From Xylocopa sonorina (taxonomy: Eukaryota; Arthropoda; Insecta; Hymenoptera; Apidae): 64,000 bases of DNA. Below the pieces are notes generated by a model. It ran no database searches. It was given only the letters and a program-made list of their open reading frames with translations, and was not told the DNA's origin. Positions 53,401 to 64,000 of the stretch are shown one piece after another. Both the position numbers and the translations under genes were made by a program. Every line of letters starts with the position of its first letter. Position 1 is the stretch's first letter. The stretch is from contig NC_135198.1 of the NCBI RefSeq assembly GCF_050948175.1, positions 2,865,001 through 2,929,000 of the forward strand. The letters are read 5' to 3'.

Positions 53401-56400
53401 ACGTCGAACGACGATTGCGAAACGTGTCGCAAGAAAGAAATTTTCAGTTTTTTCTCTTCTCATCGAGTTACTCGCTATTCTGAAGTAACTTCATACTTCA
53501 CGCAACGAGATACGGAGATCGAAGAGTTTTTTTATTTATCACGCTTAAGAGTGATGATCCTTTTGTTAATCCTTTTGTGTCCTGTTATACAGGCCGGTTA
53601 CAGGGCGAGAAATAGTGTAACAGTTCAAGGATTTTCACGCAAGAACCGAGGAAAGTTTAATCAGGACCGGTCGAAGGTCGAACCCGGCAAAAAGCGAGTC
53701 CTGGCACGATGAAACTTATTTCTGACCATAGCGAAGCAATTTTCAGGTTTTCGGTTTTTGCGGCGGTCTCGAATTGCGATCCGATGTGTGTGTTCGCGTC
53801 GAAAGTATCGATCGTCAATTAAGGTTTCTGAAAATATTTCTTGGCGAGACCAGGAGATCGATTTTATTTAAAAAGACACTTTCGTGACGCGATCGCGTAC
53901 GTTTATACACAAGCTTGTATTCGTTAATGAATATCGATGTGTCGAGAACTATCGATGAACATGTTGATAACATTTTACGAGCAGAAATAAATGAATTCCA
54001 CTAACGAGTGCGATATAAGACCAGGGACGTAATTATTTGATTTTTGAACGTATAGTAACGAAGTTTAGACGCATGGAAATGTTATCGGACAAGCTACGTC
54101 GAGGAGCGGACCTGTAACCATGTAAACCTCGCGCTGGTACCAATTTGACCTGGCAAACTTCCGTCCGTAGTTTCAACCCTAATGGATTTACGCGGATGCA
54201 CTGCGAGCAGGATGGTTACGCGAAATTTACGTGTTTTGCGACATCGTTCGCGTTTTAATTCGCTTCGTTAACTATTCCTCTCGAACGCGAAACCGCGAAC
54301 CCGCCAAACTGGGCTCCGCGTCTCTCGGTCGAATTGTCGCTGCGATTACCAGCAATCTGTTGATTAATACTTTTTGGAAAAAACGTATCAAATTTCAGCG
54401 GATGAATTTCGGTTCTCCGCGAAATTTCGTTGGGCGTGTCGAATTCTATTTTTTAAATATCAGGAGAATAATGAATACAATAAAAGGTCCATGATAAAAA
54501 AAATTCTAATCTGTTAATAATGAAAGTACTTAAAATAGAAACGAGTGTCGTACTTTAAGGGTTGAAAATCGCAAATCGGAGAGGGCTAAAAATTCCGAGC
54601 ACCCGACATTCAAAGGGTTAATATCCGCAGCAGCGTTACCCAAGGACACATTACTATTCCTCCTACCCGAAAGGGAGGGAAGATATAATCCTACGCTTCC
54701 CTTTTCCTTCTCTCCTTCTCTTTTTTTCTTTCCTTTTCAAATAATAACGCAAGTTTATTGGTTCCCGCGATAACCGCGACCTGGAAACGTCCTCGTAACT
54801 AGCCTCTTAAATTGCTGAATAATTTCGTGCTCGGGAGGGTTTCGAGTAACTAGATTCGGAAATTGCAGCCCGGCTACGTAACCTGAAACCGGCGGACGAG
54901 CGCCCTTCGGATTTTCCTGGACGCGGATCCGTGAATAACGGAATATACGACCGTCGAAATTGCACAATGGCCGCGTTCTTGAAACGAGCTCGACAGGGGC
55001 GCGCGGCTGAGGGATGAATGCAGAAGCAGCTGTTCTTACCAAGCGAGACCGATTTAACGCAGGATAGATTAAGGGCTACGGAAAATATTGAAACTCGAGG
55101 GCTCGCTAGAAATTACTTGTCCTCGCTTCTGGCTTCGATATTGATATCGAGGAACCGATCTCTACCGATCTCGTGCACACAAAGTACCAATTAAAATGCG
55201 TAAATAATTTTCGTGGATAAACTTCGATGATAATATCGAAACGATTGAAAAATAAAATCTTTATAAATTCACTGCGCGATATCTATCTTAAAATAGAGCG
55301 TCGAGAGTGACCGATATACCCTGAAAACCTGAAAAACTGAGAAAAGAAGTAACGCGACAGCCGGGTCACGGGGTCAAAGCGTCAGAATCACGAATGGCGT
55401 TCGAATTCGCGTGAAAGCGGTTCGACAATTAAAAAATCGCCGGGGATAAGCGAATCCAGGCGTCTGCGAGGAACCGACGGCTTCACGTGACTTTTTCAAT
55501 TTAGATTCCGCTCGGAGGGTTGCGCGAGCTGGGGAGGCGCGAAAAGATAGACGTGACAAGCGAAATGGGACTCTTTGCGGCGCATTAAACGAATTTAAAC
55601 GATTCGTCGGCCGCGGATACGAGAAATTAAATTTCTCTCGCGCCTGGGACGGATTTGAAACGGAATGGGGAGGGGGTGAAATTAAAATTTCGCGCGCGAT
55701 ATATAATACGTTCGATCTTTTCTCTGACTGTGCCCTCGTCGTTTCTCTATCCTATTTCTTGAATAAACTTACACAGAAATAACGATTTCTTTTAAAATTG
55801 CAGTTAAAAGTGTTCAATTATGAACGAAAGAGAGACGAAGGTATTATTTGAAGAAAATACAGCTTCGAACGATCGCGTACGCCTATATACTCGAATAGTA
55901 AAAACGTTTTAATCCGTTTTCCGTATCGCATTTTTGTACCGTGTTCCAATGTAATACGTTATCTGGTGATTACCATAAATCACGTTACGATAGAGTATCT
56001 GCGCGGCATCGGCGGGGGGCATTTTTAAAATTAACCAGGCCCGGCCGATAAAAACGGCCTGAAGGTATATCTGCCGGCGAGATTAATTTGCTTTCGACAT
56101 ATTTGTTTTATCGCGACATGAGAACGCCTATGAACACAAGATTGGCACGCCACGCGTCACCGTAATAGCGTGAGTGAAAGTATTACGTCTTCGAAGGCGA
56201 TTGCGCTCGTGAATTATAGAGTCGAGCGATGGCGAGCTTATCGCGGTGCTCTTTGTACCAGTTTCGCTGCCATGTATCAAGAATTCCCCGTCCGTCTGCG
56301 TTACCCTAGACATCTGGCTCTTTTTAAAACGGCGAAACAGTTTCTGCGCTTCCAACATTATTTAAATTTATCGCATTTATAAGATTGTGTACGACTGTAC

Positions 56401-58900
56401 ATTGGAAAACTCTTTCGAAACGATTCGTGGGTGTTATACGTTTAATTATACACCGATGAAGTAGGTGTTGGTTGAGTAATTTAAACGTATTCCACTTTCC
56501 ACGTGAATTGTTCGTAAACATGTTTATTCCAAGAAGCAGTTTATTTCTGGAGACCTTCCTAAATAATCTGTGATTAAGACACGTCGTCCATTTAAATCAG
56601 AACTTACTACGTTCAACTCCTTTCGTTCCAGTCATTTTTTCGATCGAAAACTTCTCTTCGAAATTTAAACGAACGCCAACTGGTTGACTTTAAAAGAAAC
56701 GCGTGAAGCTATGCTGCAATGTCTGCGAGCCGCAAAGGGATAAGTAAAATTCTGGCGCCACAAATGCTACGGGTAAACAGTTTGCACTCGAAGAACCGTT
56801 CTGTATCTTTGTCCAGAGTTTGTCTGTTGTTTTCATGCGCCACGTTCTACTTAAGAAACGCGAGAGAAAAAAGGCATCACTGCTGTGTACAAGCATTTTG
56901 ATCCCATTTGCATTCCGGTTAGCGTGGCGCGTCCTCCTCCTAAGAGGACGCTTTGAAACCCGCGGTAAAACGACGAGCAGCGAGCCGGTGCCACGCTTCC
57001 GCCGGGGCGAACGTTTATTTTAATCTGAAACACGACCGTTTGTTTTTATTATCACGGCTTATTTCGTCGTCCGTGTCCGTAATTACAGGCTAACGATAAA
57101 TTACAACGACGCACGGTTACCCTTTACGAGCGCGGCGCGACGCCATTAAACGAGCGGTCGTCTCCGTTTCCAAAGAGCCGGCCGTTTAATTAGAACGATC
57201 GTCGAAGTCGCGTCGCGGATTCGAAACGCTCGCGACGAAAGGAAGTGTCCGCGATTTTGTCTCGTGGCGTTGGTTATAGCTGTGATCACTGATCCAACGA
57301 ATCGACGATCAAATTCAACACTCTCGATTTTTACCCTCGATTGATCCTGGATGGTCAACTAATCGAGAGGTTTCAGGTATAAAAATGTTCTTGTTCGCTC
57401 GAGACTGCGATGCATTTTCGAGAGAATCGAGTTCGAAGATTCGACGAATCGCCAACTGACGAACGAACACAATGCGGATGGCACAATGGAGAACAGGAGA
57501 TCTATATCGAAGAAGATATCGAAAATGCGCGGCGACATCTTTTTCGTAGAAAGCTTCATTTCCGAGGAGATGTCCATTCGCTCGATTAAAGAAACAAATT
57601 AAACCTTTTGCATCGACTCATTCGGAAATGAAGTTCCGGACGAAATAGTGTTACTCTACAGTATCGATTTCCATTTCAATATTGGGCGACCTTTTCTCGG
57701 TTGTTCCACTCGTATGATATTTATTTACCAATTTGTAAAATGTACCAGTCGAAGTTTCCAGTAAATTTATCTCTAAAGTAAACAAAAAAGATCTCTGAAA
57801 ATCGATGAAAAATTCGCAAATCGACTTAACTGGCGATCTTTCCGTTCCGTGCGACCTATCGTCGATTCGTACTCCTTCGCTTGACGTGCCACAGAGAAAT
57901 TCAGCGGACGCAAGGCGGGTTGCCGGTCGAAATCGAGCGGGAAAAGCACAGTGCAAGGCGGAATGCAAAGTGTCAGGCGGCGTTTAACGTTGCTCACGCG
58001 CCTCGCGCGAGCCCCGCGATCCGAGCCCTCTGTTTAAACCGCCGCGAGCACGGAATGTGAAATCACACGTGCGAGAATCGCGTCGCATCGAGATTCCGAT
58101 CAATCCACGGGGTGTAACCCGCCGTTTCTCGCGGTCTGAACCCGCACCAGGCGGGTACGAACTTTCCTAATTGCACCAGCGAACATCACCGCGAACTTTT
58201 CTCGGACTTCTGCGCCATGGCGGCCCCCGGGTATCTCCGTCGAAGATAAAATCGCGAATTCGGTCTCGCGAAGAATCCGAACGGTCTGAGAATGGCTGGC
58301 TCGGTTAGGTGGTGCGATTTCACTGGCAAGATATTGGCCAAGTTTAATGAACGCTTTGCCAGCGGTGTATATTGGAAAGATGTAACTCCGCTGATGGAAA
58401 GTTCGCTTTCAGCCGGGTAGTTTAGAATTGAACAAAAACATTTTCAACTGCATTACCTTCGACTACTTCGCGTACAATCAGACTCTATAGAAACAGAGGA
58501 AGCTGCGATTAATACCTGTGGTACTTATTATAATTACATGGTCCGATAATTGCGTTAGGAATATTATGGAGATTCCGGCGAATTAGGCGGGAGAAACGAG
58601 GAAGATCTCAACGCAGCCATTTTCATTAGACGAACTCAAGTTAAATACGACGATGAGGGGAAAAACGCATTAAAACACGACTGAAAAGTTGAAATAAACT
58701 TCCCTTTGTCTTTGGAATTTAATCTCGGAGTTCCTCTCGTTCATAGTTGAACGTGCAAACTGCGACAAGTTGAGGCAATCGATTTAACTGTTTACTCGGA
58801 GATAAATTAAGAATGAGATCAAGGATGAACTGTTTGCACTTTACCACTAATTCCATGACGCTCCCCTTCGATCGATTATTTAGACAAAATGGTAGAAACT
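50469..58900. other. Intronic sequence, no gene seen
   Basis: Unique sequence. It includes a long stop-free + frame at 52927-53712, a CpG-rich block at about 57100-58330, and a pyrimidine-rich tract at about 54695-54740. No frame is recognisable as a known protein. A 52-codon frame at 53554-53712 is discussed as a finding, not called as a gene. Confidence 0.5.
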
Positions 58901-58940
58901 CCTCGTTCAAACGTCTAACGAAGGAACGTTTTCATTTCAG

Positions 58941-59173
58941 GATATTTCCCTCTGCCATCGGTTTACTGCCTCGCGTGGATCTGTCTGGACGTGTTGTTCT
59001 GCACGGCGAGCATCATGCACTTGTGCACCATAAGCGTGGACCGCTACCTGAGCCTGCGTTACCCCATGAAATTCGGCAGGAATAAAACCAGACGGCGAGT
59101 CACGTTGAAGATCATCTTCGTCTGGATCCTCAGCATCGCTATGAGCTTGCCCCTCAGTTTGATGTACTCGAAG
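58941..59173 (+). CDS. 5-HT2: 5-HT2-type serotonin receptor, second coding exon (TM3, DRY, TM4)
   Basis: This exon completes codon 136 (Gly) and encodes residues 137-213. Extracellular loop 1 ends in YFPLPSVYC, where C145 is the disulfide cysteine (Cys3.25). TM3 contains D152 (Asp3.32, which binds the serotonin amine) and SVDRY with the G-protein switch D169-R170-Y171. Intracellular loop 2 reads LSLRYPMKFGRNKTRRR. TM4 carries W197 (Trp4.50) and P206. Spacing from Cys3.25 to Asp3.32 (7) and to Arg3.50 (25) matches the family. The exon starts after TTTTCATTTCAG and ends at AAG|GTGAGA (59173/59174) in phase 0. TM5-TM7 and the C-terminus are absent from the window. The SLRYPMKFGRNKTRRR and MSLPLSLMYSK segments favour the 5-HT2A (alpha) paralogue from memory of Drosophila; this is not certain. 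Confidence 0.97.
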
Positions 59174-62100
59174 GTGAGACCCTCGATTAGAGCGCGAACC
59201 TACTCGACCATCGTTCGTCGCAGAATGCGACGCGTTGCAATTCGATCAGGGACGTTATCGATATTCAGATGTTAATTTGAAAATTTAGTGGAACGTTTCG
59301 ATACGAAGAAGGCGAACAGAAACGATTGAAATTGGAATTGGTTACATTAGAAGATGGCAAACGAGTTCTTTCTATTATTGGTAGGTTTAGGGGTTTCTTT
59401 CAGATGGGACAAAATATCTGCGATACAAAGTCAAGTGTGCAACGTACACAAAAGTTCGCGTAACTTACGAAACCTACTGCTGTTCCACGCATCGATTGAC
59501 GATTATAATTAATAGCCAAGATGTAATATTTCTAAAATGATAAGTAGAACGACACTTTCCGATATTAATCTTCCGACGTACATATTTCACGATCCTCCTT
59601 GGACGACGCAGTTCGCCATTTTTCTGCATTGAATTATTAACGCGACAAAAAAGGGAACAGTTTGAGGGACATTTGAATTTCAACGATCCTGATTCGTCTT
59701 CCCGACAAGTTTAACGATATTATCGATGCATAATTAACTATCGACGAATTATCGGGAGCGTATCGATAATCGTTAACGGCGCCTCGAGTTTCGGTCCGCG
59801 TCGCGTAAAGGTAAGCGTCACGCGACGCCTCGGAGGCCGACGAAATCCCGAAACGATCGCGTTTCACTGGAGAAACCGTGTGTACATTTGCGTGAAAACG
59901 ATGTAACGCGCGGTATCGCGGCGGTAAACGAATATACTCGTGGCTCGCGAGAGGGTAAAGAGAAAAGAAAGAAAAAAAAAATAGGGGACAAGAGGTACGA
60001 ATATTGTGATTCGAGAGCTATTCTCTGATACGAATCGCGCGAGCTGCGTGCTCGATGTGTGTTGCAGTCTCGCGGAGAATAAACCTCTATCGATTTAAAA
60101 TATACTCGAAGGAGGTAAACGGGCAGGATTTATTCCCCGGGCTGGGTGAGAACGCCCTGGTACTCGGCTCGCATTCGATTATTAATTAACGATTTACGCG
60201 GGATATCCATATTTCATTGAGAGAGGAATATTCATCGGGTAAATAAGGGAACATATTTTAATGGACAGGTGTAACAGAGTAAATATTCTCTTATACATTT
60301 TAATATTCATCTAAAACAATTCTCTCTTTCTCGTTTTCACTCTGATATGAAGAATCCAAAACTTTCCTGACTCGTTCTCCAGCATTTATGGAAATTAAAG
60401 AATAATCCAAGAAGAATCTAACAAAGAAAAGAGTTCGCTTAAAAAAAGACAATACCATTTTAATAGAAGAAATATTAAAAAAAGCGATAATATTAGCGAA
60501 TACGATAACGAAAGTCAGTAATAGCCAGGAGCGTCCATTAAAGTATCGAAATTCCGACAAGCACAGAGAAATGGCTGCAAGTGCATTAGGCGGCCATTTA
60601 ATTCCCACTGGCTCGTTTATTAAACCATTGATAGGCATTCCATGCAGTTCTCGTGCAGCACGAAACGTACCCACGGCTCTTTCCATTCACTTATGTTTCC
60701 GACATCGGTCGCAAAGACTGAACGCGTGCAGGAAGCTCTTAAAACGACCACCAAAAAGTCTATAAAACCACGTCGAACCAAGACGTTCCAGCGATTTTAT
60801 TCCAAGAAACTTCTTTTATGGGGAAAAATTACAGGATACCACTATCAACCAGCTATCAATTATTACACTTCGGAGATTGTATCAACTATATAACATTGAT
60901 TACTAAATAAAAGGAAGCATAAGCAAAAGATTTAGAAGAGATATATATCAATGAATACATATCAAGATTCTTCTGTCTCCTCGTCAACGATTATTTAAAA
61001 TTATTTGACGTATAGTTTCGTGGAAACTGGTAAGCGTCTGCGAAAATTAGAACGAATGCCTATTTTCGCGCGACGCGCACTTATGGAGTGAAAAATAAGC
61101 GGACGGGTATTTTTGCCGCGCAAAGAGTGACATCCGGATGGCAAAGCGGACAGATGATTCGATCCGTCCGGCTAACTAACGGGCAAAAGCTTCGCAGATG
61201 GTCCGCCGCGTCTAATTTGCAACTTTGCATCGGCGAACAATAGTTGCGAGAGCTATTTCACGCGTGAACGCAATTCTGCGCCGGGGGGTAGACGAGAAAT
61301 TTCGAGACGCGTGTGTACCGCGCATGGAAATCCGAATTTCGAATGGTAATTCTCGCGCGTTTCACCCTGGTACGCGCTGCTCTGTACGAAATTGCCGCGA
61401 CATGCCGGTTGTGAAATTATTAATTGATGGGTATGGGTTTTATACCCCGCCGCTGCCACGTTGGAACGATTCGTGGAAACGCCTGCTGGTTTTTATTATT
61501 CAAATTGTACGAAAATTGCCGCGTATATAATATTTATAATTTTTAAACACGGCTCTAGAACGCCAGAATTATATTTAATAAAACTTTATGGACTGTTCGA
61601 ATAGATTGCTATTATTTTATGAAATCTTTGCTTCTTAAAAGTAGATAGATTATATATACTGGACTTAAAAACATTAAGAGTCGTATTATACGCGGGACAA
61701 CGATCGTATAACATAAATGAACGTCATTAAAGAAGTAGAAAAACCCTTAAATATTAACTAGAAACTTATACTTAAAATAAATAGAACTAATTAAAAGATT
61801 ACTTTTAAAGATGTCATTCTGTTATATAATTATTACTCTTATTTCGTCGAAACAATTATTTAACACCAGAAAGACCTGTCAACGCAACCTATTTGATTAT
61901 CACGTAACAAAGGGGTCAAAATAAGAGTATAAGGAAACATGCATAACATAAAAGATAATAAATCTTCCATAATTTCTCATCTATGCTTTTAAATGAGAGA
62001 TTATGAAACATCCTCCACACAAATGCATTATAATAATGTATAAAATTCATACGAGAAACCAATTAAAATAGTCTCTTTGTTCACGTTGACAGTTCTAGTG

Positions 62101-64000
62101 TTAAACACGCAATTGACTGACCGACATGTCTTCGACGCGAGCATTCTCGTTTTACATTGGACAAACGACCTCGTAATACAAAGAACTGGCACACACGTAA
62201 TTACTTAGAACGTCATATTTCAATAATGCTTAAAAGGGAACGCGCGAATAAGTATAATGAACAAAGTATAAACTCACAGCGTGTTATGCAAACAGCGCCA
62301 ACAATTGTGTATACTTCAGCCCAGAAAGTCGCGTCAAGTTCTCCAAAATGGCGCCCCTCTCTGGTCCACGCTTGCACCCTCAGCGCACTTCACGATTTAC
62401 AGACCACTTCGCGTTTTACACGACGAGATTTTAACTGTACCCGATAGCTCGTTTCACGAGGGAACATTCGCGAACGCAGAATCACCCGACACGACACAAC
62501 GAGCTGCAAAACGAACCGATTACTACGCACGCACGCGAGATCTGTGTTTACGCGATCGCTACTCGTTGCGCACTGACGACCGCGCAAAGTCGAATATTCA
62601 CGACGGCATTCGGTGACGCCGATTCCGATCGTGGCGCGAAAGCCACTTGTTTTCAAATTGCTACAAGTGTTAATATATGAGTAATATAACATATAAAATG
62701 TTATTTACGAAATGAACAAGCTTAATTCTGTTCGTTTATGTGAAAGGGAATATTGAATATACTTGAATATACTTGATTTGAGAAAAAAAATTGGTTTCTG
62801 ATATATAAAATAGAATTATGTAGATTGTAGTTTTATAATATTTTACAATTATTTCTGCAAAAGAAACAACTGCAAATATATTTGAAAAATAAAGAATAAT
62901 AAAATTGATGCTTGCATAATAAAGCATACTTCTTTCATCAATTTATTACTGAAAAGTAAACGTAATAAAGTAACAAGACATTTCTCTCCTTGGTCTCTAC
63001 TACTTTAACCTTGTTCCAGCCCAGTGATGGGTTTTTCTAAATTATTAAAGCGAGTCACGTCGTGCGTCAAGTAAACGAAGTTTCAGCAGTGTCGTTTCTG
63101 GACCCCAATTCCAGGTTCGATGGGTGTCTCATCAGCAACGACTGACAACGAGGCGTGTACCGTCGTTTCACGGGTAAATGTCGCTTTTCTCCCGAGCAAT
63201 ACCCTCTATTTCGAATTCACGCGGAGTCACCAACTTAAACGAGACGTTCGTTTGTCGAACATTCCAGTTCGCAGTTCTGGATTGGGGCCACGAATGAAGG
63301 CATCCATCAATCTACGACACGTCAATATCCTATCAAAGCGAATGATATCGATAACCGAGCGAGCAGACAAACGGGAATGTTTTTTCTCTTTTCTCGCTGA
63401 TTTTAATGGTGAATATGTGAAAAATGCGCATGCTACGAAATTGGACAAGACATACCATGTTTAGGACTTACCATGTTTCGTGCCTCTTGTAGCTTGATGT
63501 TCTCAGCGAAATCCTACAGATTCAATAATATAATCTTGACGATTCTCTTATCATCCATATGTTTTATTTGAATTCATCAAGACGTAATAAAGGCTCGACA
63601 GATGTTTTACAAATTGAGTAACGAAACAATCTCACGATTTCCTACAAGATATGTTTGCAATGTTTAAGTACCTGGAAAACTGAACAATCTCTGCGTGTAC
63701 GTGATGCGACGCGAGCATGAAATTTTTATACTAAGAGTTAATTATATCGTGAAAGTAAATGTAAACGATTATCTGAAAAAGGATAGATTGTAAAAAATTA
63801 TCTAAAGAGTAGAATTCAACAAGTAATTACTCAATCTAAAACTAAATAATTATATCAAATTTAAAAAATCACTTTGAAAAACATTTCTCTAATGTCCCAC
63901 ATGTGTTCACCTGGAAAACCGATATTCAACTCGAAAACAATTAAGAGATCCTGTAAACAAATCCGTAACAGAATGATCAATAAAATACTCTCCGCGCGAT
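59174..64000 (+). other. 5-HT2: Next intron of the 5-HT2 gene, continuing past the window
   Basis: It begins with donor GTGAGA. No segment encoding the expected extracellular loop 2 and TM5 (a GTCQIPDP-like motif) occurs before 64000. A CpG-rich block at about 62280-62640 stands out from AT-rich surroundings. Other open frames here (for example 61225-61530 and 63120-63464) have no recognisable family. Confidence 0.75.

Larger units (their letters stand above)
8529..58940 (+). other. 5-HT2: 50.4-kb phase-1 intron of the 5-HT2 receptor gene
   Basis: The donor GTAAGT (8529-8534) joins the acceptor TTTTCATTTCAG (ending 58940); a CTAAC branch-point match lies at 58915-58919, about 22 nt before the acceptor. 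Joining G from codon 136 to GA at 58941 restores glycine and runs without gap into the TYF-like start of extracellular loop 1 and TM3, exactly as the family requires. No other receptor-like coding segment was seen between the two exons. The intron therefore separates TM2 from TM3. Its contents are listed separately. Confidence 0.9.

Noticed and set aside
63120..63464. 114-codon + frame starting with ATG
   Set aside because: Does not resemble the missing TM5-TM7 part of the receptor or any family I recognise.

Overview
This window is an animal, most likely insect, genomic fragment. It carries part of one recognisable protein-coding gene, a 5-HT2-type serotonin receptor (rhodopsin-family GPCR), on the + strand. 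A consensus GT donor, a CTAAC-like branch point, a pyrimidine-tract AG acceptor and the near-identity of the encoded segment to insect 5-HT2 receptors (as recalled, not searched) support this. The CpG-rich, moderately AT-rich background suggests Hymenoptera, possibly a bee; that is inference from composition only.

Layout. Positions 1-7995 are upstream flank with no supportable gene; they hold a 167-bp tandem duplication (817-1150) and a degenerate GGATCG-rich repeat (3955-4255). A candidate leader with a 28-codon upstream ORF (7996-8082) precedes the first coding exon seen, 8123-8528. That exon encodes the extracellular N-terminus, TM1 and TM2. An intron of 50,412 bp follows (8529-58940), then exon 58941-59173, which encodes TM3, the DRY motif, intracellular loop 2 and TM4. 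From 59174 to the window end is the next intron. TM5-TM7 must lie beyond 64000, so the gene is partial here.

The giant intron is mostly unique non-coding DNA with scattered repeats: a 121-bp tandem duplication in a strongly C-poor stretch (12423-12664), a 31-33-bp minisatellite (19681-19919), a TC/GAA compound microsatellite (21983-22038), a 144-bp tandem duplication (50181-50468), and a complex array at about 34290-38385.

That array is the most unusual structure in the window. Three diverged direct copies of a repeat are present, two long and one truncated. Each contains a segment of exactly 91 nt that can fold as a closing stem enclosing a 20-bp hairpin. Differences between copies concentrate in the loop, and a few pairs change in a compensatory way. 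A second hairpin lies exactly 56 nt downstream in the two long copies. This could be an unnamed structured RNA, or a non-autonomous mobile element with LTR-like tandem layout. The sequence alone does not decide.

No tRNA, rRNA, CRISPR array or intact transposase was found. The other open frames are unrecognised and most look like chance frames in CpG-rich DNA.
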